Source of the DNA: Alteromonadales bacterium alter-6D02
GTDB lineage: Bacteria; Pseudomonadota; Gammaproteobacteria; Enterobacterales; Psychrobiaceae
Direction: 5' to 3'
DNA length: 64,000 nucleotides
Assembly (NCBI GenBank): GCA_002835545.1
Contig: PIZK01000029.1
Coordinates: 25,753 to 89,752 of the forward strand
Shown: piece by piece, positions 19,077 through 27,897 of the stretch
Layout of the letters: each line of letters begins with the position of its first letter
Numbering within the stretch: the first letter of the stretch is position 1
Translations under genes and position numbers: made by a program
Notes under the pieces: model-generated
What the model was told of the DNA's origin: nothing
Seen by the model: only the letters and a program-made list of their open reading frames with translations
The model's database searches: none

Positions 19077-19907
19077 ATGGACATTAGAGTCTTCAAAACC
19101 TTTATAGAGGTGGCTGAAAACAAGCACTTTGGCAGAGCAGCAGAAACCCTATACATCACACCTGCCGCCGTGAGTGCTCGGATCAAACAATTAGAAGAGT
19201 TTTACGCGACCCAATTAATTATTCGTGAGAAAAACAACCTAAGATTAACCCCTTCAGGAGAGGCATTACTTTCACACGCCCATCTAATGATAAGCCAAAT
19301 GGAACAATCAAAAGTTGCACTATCCATTGCCAATCAACAGAAAATCTCTTTTAATATCGCCGCCACACCAAATGTTTGGGATGCATTCTTCAGCAATAGA
19401 ATTCACGATGCTATTGAACTGTTCGATAATGTATCGCTCAGCACGGAGATTTCTGTTAGGGAAGCGATTCAACGAAAGTTAGATGATCGGAGTCTTGATG
19501 TCGGTTTGTTGATGGATCCAATCAAAGATAACGAATTCACTAACGAATTAATTGGCCACTTTGATTTATCTCTGATTGGCTCACACGCAAATTATGACCG
19601 AGACGTAGAAGATTACATCCTCGTTGATTGGGGAATCACGTTTCAAAAAGAGCATGCGCTTCATCACAAGGTGATACCTAGCTTTAAAACATCAACTGCC
19701 ATGATTGCCCTTGAGGTAATTTTATCAAAAGGGGGTTTTGCCTACCTGCCCACAGAGCTAATAACTGATCATTTAACGTCTCAAGAGTTATTTGAAATTG
19801 AAGCACCAGTGCAAATAAAAAGACCAATATTTATGGTATATCGAAACAATAACGCCACAAATGAACTAATCACTCAATTCAAAAATCTACTTCTTAGAAT
19901 TCAATAA
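19077..19907 (+). CDS. LysR-family regulator, HdfR-like
   Basis: The 276-residue protein has an N-terminal winged helix ('NKHFGRAAETLYITPAAVSARIKQLEE', residues about 14-40) and a periplasmic-binding-like effector domain. The start 'MDIRVFKTFIEVAENKHFGRAAE' and 'REKNNLRLTPSGEALL' are closest to HdfR, a repressor of flagellar flhDC in E. coli. I chose the ATG at 19077 over the TTG at 19065. It is divergent from the ATP-grasp operon across about 300 bases, so it may regulate that operon. The target is otherwise unknown. Confidence 0.82.
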   Translation: MDIRVFKTFIEVAENKHFGRAAETLYITPAAVSARIKQLEEFYATQLIIREKNNLRLTPSGEALLSHAHLMISQMEQSKVALSIANQQKISFNIAATPNVWDAFFSNRIHDAIELFDNVSLSTEISVREAIQRKLDDRSLDVGLLMDPIKDNEFTNELIGHFDLSLIGSHANYDRDVEDYILVDWGITFQKEHALHHKVIPSFKTSTAMIALEVILSKGGFAYLPTELITDHLTSQELFEIEAPVQIKRPIFMVYRNNNATNELITQFKNLLLRIQ

Positions 19908-19924
19908 GAAATAATTTAACTGTT

Positions 19925-19972
19925 TATCAATGGTATCAATGGGGTCTATCAATGGGGTCAGAGTCATTGATT
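19925..19972 (+). repeat. RAYT-associated repeat cluster 2
   Basis: Three partial tandem copies of TATCAATGG(GGTC), the last extended to GAGTCATTGATT, lie 18 bases after the LysR stop codon. No core follows. Confidence 0.8.
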
Positions 19973-20013
19973 AGTTAACGATAAAATATCTCTTGGTCTT
20001 ACTAAATTGCTGT

Positions 20014-20767
20014 TCATAGCTGCCCCGGTGTAATGCATGCAATGGTGCGAAACTCTCGCGTCATATGAGCTTGATCGCTAAAGCCAAACTGTTGAGCGAC
20101 ACCTGCCAAATTGGCACCTTGACGTTGCCGCAAATAACAGATGGCTTTTTTAATTCTTAAGATACGCTGATAATGCTTAGGGGTCATGCCCAACCAGTGT
20201 TTAAACAGGCGCTCGATTTGCCGTTGACTTAATTCAAGATTGTCACTGAGTTGCCCTGGTGCGGTATCTTGTTTGATGCACGCCAGTGCTTTTTCCAAAG
20301 AATCAGGGATCACATTGGTAAAATCGAGGGTTTGCTCTGCCCACTGATACAAAGCGTCTACCTTTCTCTCGTTACCTTGTAGAACTTGAAGCTCAGCGTA
20401 CATCTGATAGAGGTTATACAGCGTATCTTGCTCGGGTAATAACAGGGTTGGATTGTCGTAGTGCTGCCCTAAAACACCATAGCCAATGGCCGGGTTAAAA
20501 CGAATGCCAGCCACTTGGGCGCCAGCTTCAAGCACGATGCGCTCTGCCTGCTTTTTTATCGGCAGCATGATGACCCCCTGCGGTAACACTTCCCCCCCCA
20601 ATCCTCACGCCGCCACACAGGTTAAACATAATGCCACTGCCTGCATCAGAGTAAAGTGGCTTCGTAACCGCATCCGGTTGAGGCACAGATGCTGACCATA
20701 TTCCCTGCACAAACGCAGACAGCGGCCCCGATGGATGGGACAGCTGAAAGTTAAATGCTGGCGTCAC
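20014..20767 (-). pseudogene. AraC-family regulator, frameshifted at a G8 tract
   Basis: Two overlapping minus-strand frames make one AraC-type protein. The first (from 20767) has the N-terminal 'LSHPSGPLSAFVQGIWSASVP' and 'LYSDAGSGIMFNLCGGVRIG'. The second carries 'QGVIMLPIKKQAERIVLEAG' and the DNA-binding domain 'SQRQIERLFKHWLGMTPKHYQRILR' and 'LAGVAQQFGFSDQAHMTREF'. They meet at eight consecutive C (G on the coding strand) at 20592-20599. Removing one base restores a 250-residue protein. This could be a true null, a phase-variable switch or a sequencing error. The gene lies 4 bases after a carboxymuconolactone-decarboxylase-like gene and probably regulates it. Confidence 0.85.
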
Positions 20768-20771
20768 TAAT

Positions 20772-21233
20772 TTATTGCGGTTTATAACTTCCTACCTCAG
20801 GTTTAAAGGTTTTTGCCACTCGGTTCCAGCTGTTAATGGCATTAATTGCAAAAGTTAAATCGACAACAGCTTGCTCACCCAATGCCTGTATCACTTGCTG
20901 ATAATATGCTTCTTCTGTTGATTTACCGCCGGTTAAATGTTCAGCCCAACCCAGTGCAACAAGCTCTGTTTCAGAATAAAATGGCATATCACGCCACGCA
21001 TTCAAGCCCATAATACGCTCCTGAGTTTCACTGTGGCTCAGCGCTTCTTTACTGTGCATGTCGATACAAAAAGCGCATTGGTTAATTTGGGACACTCTCA
21101 GTTTAACCAACTCCCAAATTGCAACTGACATTGTCGCTGACGCACTAAATTGTTCACGTAAATAGTTTTCCTGCTCCATCAGGATCTGTATCTCTTTGGA
21201 TGCCAGTTCAAAGTAGTTTGCGCGTAAAATCAT
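20772..21233 (-). CDS. carboxymuconolactone decarboxylase / AhpD-like protein
   Basis: The 153-residue protein carries the AhpD-like core 'ELVKLRVSQINQCAFCIDMHSKEAL' with the redox pair CxxC (Cys54 and Cys57 approximately) and the following His. The later 'AINSWNRVAKTF' motif is typical of the YnjA/AhpD subgroup. Such proteins are thioredoxin-fold-independent peroxidase-like enzymes of the cytoplasm. It is the first gene of an operon with the broken AraC gene 4 bases downstream. Confidence 0.85.
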   Translation of the reverse strand: MILRANYFELASKEIQILMEQENYLREQFSASATMSVAIWELVKLRVSQINQCAFCIDMHSKEALSHSETQERIMGLNAWRDMPFYSETELVALGWAEHLTGGKSTEEAYYQQVIQALGEQAVVDLTFAINAINSWNRVAKTFKPEVGSYKPQ

Positions 21234-21344
21234 ATCTTATCTCCTTAGTTATTGTTAAGGCAAAGATAACCAATGGCACAACACAGATATTGAATATTTT
21301 CGACATCTGGATAATTTAAATTGGAGGGATTGATAGTTTTAGCG

Positions 21345-21455
21345 CTATCAATGGGGTCATATCAATGGGGTCACATATCAATGGGGTCAGAGTCGTTGAT
21401 TCTATCAATGGGGTCAGAGTCGTTGATTCCATTGATTGTGACCCCATTGATTGTA
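21345..21455 (+). repeat. RAYT-associated repeat cluster 3
   Basis: Four tandem copies of ATCAATGGGGTCA, two extended by GAGTCGTTGATTC, are followed by an inverted copy TGACCCCATTGATT. The cluster fills the gap between the AhpD-like gene start and the aspartic protease gene end. Nothing else was seen in this intergenic region. Confidence 0.85.
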
Positions 21456-21520
21456 TTTTAGAGACCAAATTCACTATTCCACTACAATAACTTCAGAGCG
21501 AAACAGGTCATTCATGATAA

Positions 21521-22282
21521 TTAGTCATTAATCACTGGAGGGGTAGATCTTTGCCTTCCTAACCCTATTTTCATATTTTCAAAATCAAACATTACTGTTT
21601 CGAAGGCATCAAAAAAAGTCAATCCAAGAGAGGCATCATAGTGATGACGTGAAAAGGCTCCCTCGTTGTATACGACCTGAAACTTAGTACGATATGCTCT
21701 GCCATCAATTGTGAACTCGGTATCTGCTATTTGGGCTTTCACTGTTAAATGACTATGCGTACCGATAATAGTTGCTTCGTTTACTGTTTGCGGTAGGTTA
21801 CTTTTCATCCTGTCAGTCAGCTTATCATAATTAATCATACTGAATGAGGCGCCAGTATCTAACAACACGCGAAAAGGCGTTTCCTCTACCATAATATCAG
21901 TGACAAGTTGCAATGGCGTTATTACTTCAATGGAGTGCCATGATTGAATGTCTCCACAATGTTCAGGGTTAAAAAAAAGCCCATCATCTCTGAGGCAAAA
22001 CTGATTAAACCTCATTAAATAGTCAAGTCCTAAAATCGGCGACGAAAATGCGTATTGACGACTAAATGTCGCTCTTAATTGAGTTTTACCATGGCCAAAT
22101 AGAGAAACATTTTCTAAAAAACCAAGTTTACTAAGAGTTGCTTTGTCACTAATATCTGTAACCTCGATACCCATAAAATGCTTTTGGTGCTCTTTAAATT
22201 GAGAGTAAGGAAACTGACTTGTTGAGGAGCCAGTGTCGACGATAACGTCGACGAGCTGGTTAGCTACTTCTATTCGCGTCAT
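21521..22282 (-). CDS. retropepsin-like aspartic protease, two-lobed
   Basis: The 253-residue protein has two aspartic protease motifs: 'VDVIVDTGSSTSQF' near residue 16 and 'FRVLLDTGASFSMI' near residue 140. Each is followed by hydrophobic-hydrophobic-Gly stretches ('ILGLDYLMRF', 'SLGLTFFDAF'). It therefore resembles a single-chain, pepsin-like arrangement of two clan AA lobes. Most bacterial relatives carry a signal peptide, yet this one starts right at the first lobe. There is no clear ribosome binding site, and a repeat cluster begins 17 bases upstream of the ATG. The 5' end may have been lost to the repeat. Its substrate is unknown. Confidence 0.72.
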   Translation of the reverse strand: MTRIEVANQLVDVIVDTGSSTSQFPYSQFKEHQKHFMGIEVTDISDKATLSKLGFLENVSLFGHGKTQLRATFSRQYAFSSPILGLDYLMRFNQFCLRDDGLFFNPEHCGDIQSWHSIEVITPLQLVTDIMVEETPFRVLLDTGASFSMINYDKLTDRMKSNLPQTVNEATIIGTHSHLTVKAQIADTEFTIDGRAYRTKFQVVYNEGAFSRHHYDASLGLTFFDAFETVMFDFENMKIGLGRQRSTPPVIND

Positions 22283-22298
22283 TAAAGTTTCTGTATAA

Positions 22299-22556
22299 GT
22301 ATCAATGGGGTCATATCAATGGGGTCATATCAATGGGGTCAGAGTCGTTGATTCCATATCAATGGGGTCAGAGTCGTTGATTCTAAAATCTAGCATAGTT
22401 GGGTGTCTAACGAGCATAGGCAGCCGAATAATTAAGAAGCTAACAACGTCACGGTGTCATTTAGATAGTGCATAACAAGCCTCGATTGGCGAGGCTTTCA
22501 ATATGCGAGCATAGATATCAACGACTCTTATCAACGACTCTGACCCCATTGATTGA
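22299..22556 (+). repeat. RAYT-associated repeat cluster 4, with full core
   Basis: Tandem ATCAATGGGGTCA copies are followed by the core (GGTGTCTAACGAGC, AATTAAGAAGCTAACAACG, a GCCTCGATTGGCGAGGC hairpin). The unit ends with inverted copies ATCAACGACTCTGACCCC. It is thus closed by inverted terminal motifs. Confidence 0.85.
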
Positions 22557-22628
22557 CTTTAGATTCAGTTGGCTCAGTCATTAATGTGCCAGCGACTGAG
22601 AATGACATTGTTGATGCATCAAAATACA

Positions 22629-22690
22629 TATAACAGCCTATAAGTTGTTATTCTAAAATACAGCTTATATACTGTATTTAACAAATACAG
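22629..22690 (+). promoter_or_regulatory. HipB-type operators upstream of hipBA
   Basis: A perfect inverted repeat, AAATACAG-N8-CTGTATTT, lies at 22656-22679. A further half-site AAATACAG is at 22683-22690, and a weaker AACAG-N8-TTGTT is upstream near 22633-22650. The 8-base spacer matches the layout of E. coli HipB operators (TATCC-N8-GGATA). The hipB ATG lies 26 bases after the last half-site, so autorepression is likely. Confidence 0.65.
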
Positions 22691-22716
22691 CCTATACCTT
22701 GTTTTTTGGTGACAAC

Positions 22717-23010
22717 ATGAATTATACAATTAATACCTTAGACCAGCTTAAACCTATCTTAATAGGGTTTCGTAAGTCACATGGCTTATCACAAAAAGCA
22801 CTTGCAGAAAAACTTGGTATAAGCCAACAAAGTTATCAAGCATTAGAAAGTGCGCCGCAAAAAGTAACGCTAGAACGTTTATATAAAGTACTAAACGTTT
22901 TGAGTGTTAAATTACAATTTGTCGATAATAAAGAAATAGGTAATGAAAATACTAACGACAATTTAAGAGATAAACCCCACCCTCAAAATGACCTGCAGGA
23001 TGAGTGGTAA
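22717..23010 (+). CDS. hipB: HipB-like XRE-family antitoxin
   Basis: The 97-residue protein has a helix-turn-helix of the XRE family ('GLSQKALAEKLGISQQSYQALE', residues about 23-44) and the HipB-typical 'LERLYKVLNVLSVKLQF'. It represses its own operon and neutralises HipA. I chose the ATG at 22717, behind GGTGA, rather than the upstream TTG at 22699. The stop codon TAA at 23008-23010 shares one base with the hipA start, showing coupled translation. Confidence 0.85.
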   Translation: MNYTINTLDQLKPILIGFRKSHGLSQKALAEKLGISQQSYQALESAPQKVTLERLYKVLNVLSVKLQFVDNKEIGNENTNDNLRDKPHPQNDLQDEW

Positions 23011-24335
23011 TGGCTCAACGCAAACTCAATTCGTTAGCGCTATGGATGAACGGTGAGTTAGTAGGTCATTGGCGCGTAAAATCCGGCGTGGATGAATTAC
23101 AGTATGCCGATGAATGGTTAACTAATCCGCGTGGTCGCCCTTTGTCTTTATCGCTACCATTCACCCCTGGTAATCAGATTATTAAAGGGGAAAAGGTTTC
23201 ATATTACTTCGATAACCTACTACCAGATAGCCGAGATATTCGCGAACGCTTAGCAAAAAGGTTTAATACTGGCAGTGTTAAAGTTTTTGACTTGCTTGTT
23301 GAGCTTGGTCGAGACTGCGTTGGCGCAATTCAATTACTCCCCGAAGGCCATCAACCCAAAAATATTAAACAGATTCAGTATAAGCCGTTAGATGAATCAA
23401 AAATTGCAGAAAAACTCACGAACGTTGTCAACCTCTCCCCCTTAGCTCAATTAGACAGCGATAATGAATTACGCATATCACTGGCTGGTGCACAAGAGAA
23501 AACGGCATTACTTTGGCATAACAATCAATGGTGTGAGCCATTGGGTGAAACACCAACCACGCACATTTTCAAGTTGCCAATGGGGTTAGTCGGAAATATG
23601 AAAGCGGATATGCAATCATCGGTTGAAAACGAGTGGCTTTGCTCAAAAATAATGCCCGAGTTTGGTATTCCAATTGCTCATTGTGATATTGGTATTTTTG
23701 AAGGAACGAAAGCATTGATTGTGGAACGGTTTGATCGCAAATTATCAGCTGATGATTCATGGATAATTCGTTTACCACAAGAAGATTTTTGCCAAGCTAA
23801 AGGTGTCTCATCACTGCTTAAATACCAAAGTGATGGTGGCATCAACATTGATGACTGCATTAAACTATTATCAAATAGTAATAACGCTAAGATTGATAAG
23901 CAGAACTTTTTTAAAGCTCAAATTATATTCTTCTTGTTAGCTGCAACAGATGGTCACACCAAAAACTTTAGCATTACGCACTTACCAAACAATCAATACA
24001 AATTAACACCTCTTTATGATGTATTATCGATACACCCATTGATTGGTAACAAAGCAAACCAAATAGCTAAACAAAAAGTTAAAATGGCGATGGCCATCCG
24101 AGGCAGTAAAAACTATTACCACTTAGATAAAATACAGTATCGGCATTTTATTAAACAAGGAACAAGCGCCGGGTTCACAGAGCAAGAAGTTGTGGAGATG
24201 ATTAACACTGTAGTAAACCAAGTAGACTTAGTTATCGAGAATGTTAGTAAACTCTTACCACCTGACTTCCCCAAGTCGCTATTTAATAAAATAACTACAG
24301 GCATGAAGTCTCAAGCAAAAAAGCTAGATATTTAA
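23010..24335 (+). CDS. hipA: HipA-family serine/threonine kinase toxin
   Basis: The 441-residue protein has the N-terminal HipA domain ('GRPLSLSLPF', 'YFDNLLPDSRDIRERLAKRF'). The kinase core follows with 'SLAGAQEKTAL' (ATP-binding region), 'HIFKLPMG', the catalytic-loop-like 'LLAATDGHTKNFSI' and the metal-binding 'PLYDVLS'. E. coli HipA phosphorylates glutamyl-tRNA synthetase and halts growth. The length agrees with full-length HipA (440 aa). The start ATG at 23010 overlaps the hipB stop by one base. Confidence 0.9.
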   Translation: MAQRKLNSLALWMNGELVGHWRVKSGVDELQYADEWLTNPRGRPLSLSLPFTPGNQIIKGEKVSYYFDNLLPDSRDIRERLAKRFNTGSVKVFDLLVELGRDCVGAIQLLPEGHQPKNIKQIQYKPLDESKIAEKLTNVVNLSPLAQLDSDNELRISLAGAQEKTALLWHNNQWCEPLGETPTTHIFKLPMGLVGNMKADMQSSVENEWLCSKIMPEFGIPIAHCDIGIFEGTKALIVERFDRKLSADDSWIIRLPQEDFCQAKGVSSLLKYQSDGGINIDDCIKLLSNSNNAKIDKQNFFKAQIIFFLLAATDGHTKNFSITHLPNNQYKLTPLYDVLSIHPLIGNKANQIAKQKVKMAMAIRGSKNYYHLDKIQYRHFIKQGTSAGFTEQEVVEMINTVVNQVDLVIENVSKLLPPDFPKSLFNKITTGMKSQAKKLDI

Positions 24336-24455
24336 TTTCAGCCACTGGTCCCTACCCTCATATCAACGGGGTCAGGCAACCACCATCAACAAAGCCTAGT
24401 ACAGAGCAAACCAAGCCCTAGGCTTTTTAAAATTTTACTGCTATTTGAGGTTATT

Positions 24456-24734
24456 ATGGCAAGAACAGCATCAGCACTACATATTTTGGTAAAACACAAA
24501 GAGCAAGCACAAGACATCTTAGCGCAACTGAAAAAGGGAGTTAAATTTCAAACTCTTGCCAAAAAGCACTCCAACTGCCCATCGGGCAAAAAAGGCGGTA
24601 GCTTAGGGGAGTTTAAACAAGGTGCAATGGTGCCGGCGTTTGATAAGGTCTGTTTTACTGGCGAGCTCCTAAAACCCACCTTAGTAAAAACTAAGCACGG
24701 ATGGCATATCGTCAAAGTGCTTTACCGCACCTAA
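24456..24734 (+). CDS. ppiC: parvulin-type peptidyl-prolyl isomerase PpiC
   Basis: The 92-residue protein starts [13 protein letters not shown] and contains '[20 protein letters not shown]', '[12 protein letters not shown]' and '[13 protein letters not shown]', matching E. coli PpiC along its whole length (93 aa). It catalyses cis-trans isomerisation of peptidyl-proline bonds in the cytoplasm. A GAGG ribosome binding site lies 5-6 bases before the ATG. It stands alone between hipA and the RAYT element. Confidence 0.93.
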   Translation: MARTASALHILVKHKEQAQDILAQLKKGVKFQTLAKKHSNCPSGKKGGSLGEFKQGAMVPAFDKVCFTGELLKPTLVKTKHGWHIVKVLYRT

Positions 24735-24794
24735 ACTCAATGACTCACCCTGCACTAGCGACATCATATTACTAACAATAGAGTGTTTTAAGTG

Positions 24795-25656
24795 TATCAA
24801 TGGGGTCATATCAATGGGGTCATATCAATGGGGTCAGAGTCGTTGATTCTTACTTCAAACGCTTTTCTGTAAACACCACTGATTTTCTGTCTCCGCCCTT
24901 GGGTAGTGGAGATGCTCGCCGACCTGAAAGTACTTCAACTTGTTGTTTAAATTTTTCACTTCCTAGAACCCACATTTTATCTGTCGCCGATTTTATTTCC
25001 TCTAACGTTATGGCTGGGATTTCATCGGTAAATAGTATGCGATATCGCTCTTGCCGTATTATAGGTGTTGACCCTAGGTCATGGTATAGCGCATGTTCAG
25101 TAATCAAATCGATATTCTTTCCTGCTCCGTTATGTTGATAACTTGACCAAGTATACTCAACGGGATGCTCGACCATTCCGGCTCTAACAGGGTTTAACTC
25201 GATATAGCGACTCACCACTAAAAAATAGTTATCACTATCAACTAGCGTTGACTTGTATCGACCTTCCCAAAGAGTCCCGGTACGTTTGTATGCTTGATTG
25301 AAATATCGAACATAATAGCGGCCTAGTGATTGCATTAACTGACTCACGCCTTTCCCTGTGCTTGGCGTTACCAACAAGTGCACATGGTTAGTCATTAAAA
25401 CATACGCGTGCACTTTGACTTCATGCAACTTGGCATAATGTTTTAGCTTGTCTAAATACACAACATAGTCATCGGCTTCAACAAACGTCACCTGTCGATT
25501 GTTGCCGCGCTGCACAACATGCTGTGGGATATTTGGGAGATTTAACCTCGGGAGTCTGGCCATAACCTAAACTAGTCCATTAGTTTATCGTTATTTAACT
25601 ATAGACTACTAAATCCTATCAAGATAACGAAATCAACGACTCTGACCCCATTGACC
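24795..25656. mobile_element. RAYT gene bracketed by inverted repeats
   Basis: Three ATCAATGGGGTCA copies, the last extended by GAGTCGTTGATTC, end at 24850 against the 3' end of the transposase gene. An inverted copy (ATCAACGACTCTGACCCCATTGA) lies at 25632-25654, upstream of its start. The unit is thus a transposase gene inside inverted copies of the very repeat that is scattered through the window, which marks it as the likely source of the family. Confidence 0.8.
24850..25563 (-). CDS. REP-associated tyrosine transposase (RAYT), IS200/Y1 type
   Basis: The 237-residue protein begins MARLPRLNLPNIPQHVVQRG and shows the Y1 transposase motifs: 'VHAYVLMTNHVHLLVTP' with the His-x-His metal site near residue 62, and 'SLGRYYVRYFNQAYKRTGTLWEGRYKS' with the catalytic tyrosine. 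It ends with 'YIELNPVRAGMV..YTWSSYQHN'. RAYTs cut single-stranded REP hairpins and help spread them. The gene is intact, and its stop is next to the repeats. It differs from insertion sequences in that it usually stays as a single copy. Confidence 0.9.
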   Translation of the reverse strand: MARLPRLNLPNIPQHVVQRGNNRQVTFVEADDYVVYLDKLKHYAKLHEVKVHAYVLMTNHVHLLVTPSTGKGVSQLMQSLGRYYVRYFNQAYKRTGTLWEGRYKSTLVDSDNYFLVVSRYIELNPVRAGMVEHPVEYTWSSYQHNGAGKNIDLITEHALYHDLGSTPIIRQERYRILFTDEIPAITLEEIKSATDKMWVLGSEKFKQQVEVLSGRRASPLPKGGDRKSVVFTEKRLK

Positions 25657-25674
25657 GTTAGTTACAAGCTAACT

Positions 25675-26610
25675 CTAAAGATACAACTCCATCTGCACAT
25701 TACAGCGCTCATAAGGCGATGCAGGCCCATCGATATGTTTAAAGCCCAATTTAACATAGAGATCAACCGCATGAACCAAGATATCATTGCTCTCTAAATA
25801 GAGTCGTTTAGCTCCTAACTGACGTGCTTTCTCTATAATCTTTTGCCCTAAGACTAAACCAATGCCTTTGCCACGTGCTGAAGGTGACACCGCCATTTTG
25901 GCCAGCTCCCACGTATTCCTATCGTACTTAATTAACGCACAACACCCCACGGCTTCACCGTTATAGAGCGCGATAAGGATGTGACCAGACTGCTCTGTAA
26001 TATATTGCTCGGGATTATCCAGCGCTTGATAATCTGGCGTTTCAAGCTCCCAATATTGGCTGATCCACTCCACATTCATTTGTTTAAAAGCCGCTTGATA
26101 CTTAGGTTCATAATCAACAATACGAATTGCGTTTTCGCTTGGCTGCTCATCAACTCTCGAACTCAACGGGTGATACTTCAAGTGTTGTTGCGTCACGTTT
26201 AACGCCTGCCACAAGTCGATCCCAGCTTCTTGATTGAGTCGCTGCATCGCTAAATCCACAGCGGCACATTGCTTTTCCATGGCTGGAATCATGTGCTTGG
26301 CTCGCTCATTTAATGATATCAGCGTAATACGAGAGTCATCGCTCGACTTAAAACTCTCAATTAAGTCAGCCTTTTTCATTTCCTTAATAATTTTACTTAC
26401 CGAAACATGCGAATGTTTAATCTCTTTCGCAATATTAACGACCGAATTAGCCCCTTTAGACGCCAAGACATAAAACACCGGAAACCATTTAGGCTCAATA
26501 TCGAAATTAAACTGCTGATAAATATTTTCAGCATCTTGAGATACCTGCGCTGCTAAATTCCTTAGCGCTGTACCTAAAGCAACATGACCTAATTCATTAT
26601 ATGATTTCAT
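25675..26610 (-). CDS. MarR-type regulator fused to GNAT acetyltransferase
   Basis: The 311-residue protein has an N-terminal MarR-like winged helix (residues about 10-140; 'SVVNIAKEIKHSHVSVSKIIKEMKKADLI'). A GNAT domain follows (about 160-310) with the acetyl-CoA loop 'MAVSPSARGKGIGLVLGQKII' and 'LYLESNDILVHAVDLYVKLGF'. Such fusions are common, and their small-molecule or protein substrate is generally unknown. I chose the ATG at 26610, which has GGAG upstream. An ATG at 26640 would add ten residues. It is a single gene next to the RAYT unit. Confidence 0.85.
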   Translation of the reverse strand: MKSYNELGHVALGTALRNLAAQVSQDAENIYQQFNFDIEPKWFPVFYVLASKGANSVVNIAKEIKHSHVSVSKIIKEMKKADLIESFKSSDDSRITLISLNERAKHMIPAMEKQCAAVDLAMQRLNQEAGIDLWQALNVTQQHLKYHPLSSRVDEQPSENAIRIVDYEPKYQAAFKQMNVEWISQYWELETPDYQALDNPEQYITEQSGHILIALYNGEAVGCCALIKYDRNTWELAKMAVSPSARGKGIGLVLGQKIIEKARQLGAKRLYLESNDILVHAVDLYVKLGFKHIDGPASPYERCNVQMELYL

Positions 26611-26701
26611 AAAAAACAAACTCCGTAACCAGTTACACATAACTTATCAAAATCGCTTAAATTTTGTCAATAAGGTTTTATCTATAGATGGAGAGGGAAA
26701 G

Positions 26702-26919
26702 TATCAATGGGGTCAGAGTCGTTGATTCCTAAACGACTCTGACCCCATTGATTGGTTGATTCTAAAATGTCGCGTAGTTGGGTGTCTGACTAGCAAAGGC
26801 AGCCGTATAATTAAGAAGTTAAAACGCCACGGTGTCACTTAGATAGTGCATAACAAGCCTTGATTGGCGAGGCTTTCAATATGCAAGCATAGATATCAAC
26901 GACTCTGACCCCATTGATT
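26702..26919 (+). repeat. RAYT-associated repeat cluster 5, with core
   Basis: A direct copy TCAATGGGGTCAGAGTCG is followed at once by an inverted copy, then by the core (GGTGTCTGACTAGCA ... GCCTTGATTGGCGAGGC) and a final inverted copy whose last bases reach the stop codon of the LysR gene. Confidence 0.85.
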
Positions 26920-27802
26920 AAGAGCGAATATACTCGATAAATGCACTCAGGGCTGGGTTTGACATTCTGTTTTCAGGGTAGACTAGCGATACATCAAGAG
27001 GTTTAGTATTAAAGTCTTGTAAAATTGGAACTAATTTTCCTGAGTCCAAATAATCGCGCATCATAAAACTAGGCAACCGAGCAACCCCATGGCCTTGTGC
27101 AGCAAAAAACGCGACTGCCTCTCCCTTATCAACTTCCAATTCACCAGAAACCGCCACCGTTTTTTCACTATTATTTTCAATATAACGCCAACGCCATGGC
27201 TTACGATTAGAGACTTCAATAATACATTTATGGTTAGGTAATTCTTCAGGGTGCTTTGCTATGCCGTATTTTTCAATATAATCGGGGCTTGCAACCGTTA
27301 AATTTTCAACTTTTGAAAAGGTCTGAACAATAAGATTAGAGTCTTCTAACCTGCCAATGCGAATCGCTACATCAACTCCCTCTTCAACCAAATTAACTTG
27401 CTTGTTTTGCTGATGCCAAGATACCTGAATGTTTGGATATAGGCACATAAAATCACTAATTTTTTGATCAATACCTAACCCTTGGGCATTCTCAGGACTG
27501 GTAATTTTTAGCTTACCTGAAATAGTTGACTTACGGTGATTAAGTCCCATTTTAAGACTATCTAATTGCGCTAAGATGTCTTTAAACTCAACAATAAAAC
27601 GCTCCCCTTCAGCCGTTAAGTGCATTGAGCGTGTATTACGATGAAGCATTTTACAATCGTAATATGACTCTAAATCCGCAACATTTTTACTAATCGCAGA
27701 CGTTGCCAAATTTAACTTTTCTGATGCCCCACTAAAGCTTTTTTCCTCAACGACAGCAATGAATATTCGAATCGTTTTAACTAAATCTATCTTTCTTTGC
27801 AA
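26918..27802 (-). CDS. LysR-family regulator
   Basis: The 294-residue protein has the LysR winged helix ('KSFSGASEKLNLATSAISKNVADLE', residues about 21-45) and a full effector domain with 'VDVAIRIGRLEDSNL' and 'AVAFFAAQGHGVARLPSFM', typical of the CrgA/DsdC-like large group. It is divergent from an MBL-fold hydrolase across 95 bases, and so probably controls it. Its stop codon abuts a repeat copy at 26919, so the original C-terminus could have been slightly changed. Confidence 0.85.
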   Translation of the reverse strand: MQRKIDLVKTIRIFIAVVEEKSFSGASEKLNLATSAISKNVADLESYYDCKMLHRNTRSMHLTAEGERFIVEFKDILAQLDSLKMGLNHRKSTISGKLKITSPENAQGLGIDQKISDFMCLYPNIQVSWHQQNKQVNLVEEGVDVAIRIGRLEDSNLIVQTFSKVENLTVASPDYIEKYGIAKHPEELPNHKCIIEVSNRKPWRWRYIENNSEKTVAVSGELEVDKGEAVAFFAAQGHGVARLPSFMMRDYLDSGKLVPILQDFNTKPLDVSLVYPENRMSNPALSAFIEYIRS

Positions 27803-27897
27803 CAGAAATGTCCTTTCTCATTTTTGATATGTTTTAAATGTCCTAATAACGATAACCTTTTTAAACACTTATACCTTGCAATACAATAGGAACATCA

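Noticed and set aside
22400..22500. Integron attC-like sequence in the repeat core (GTCTAACGAG ... GCATAACAAG)
   Set aside because: The core lacks the paired R/L boxes and imperfect long hairpin of attC sites, no integrase is present, and the unit is better explained by its inverted terminal repeats and the RAYT.
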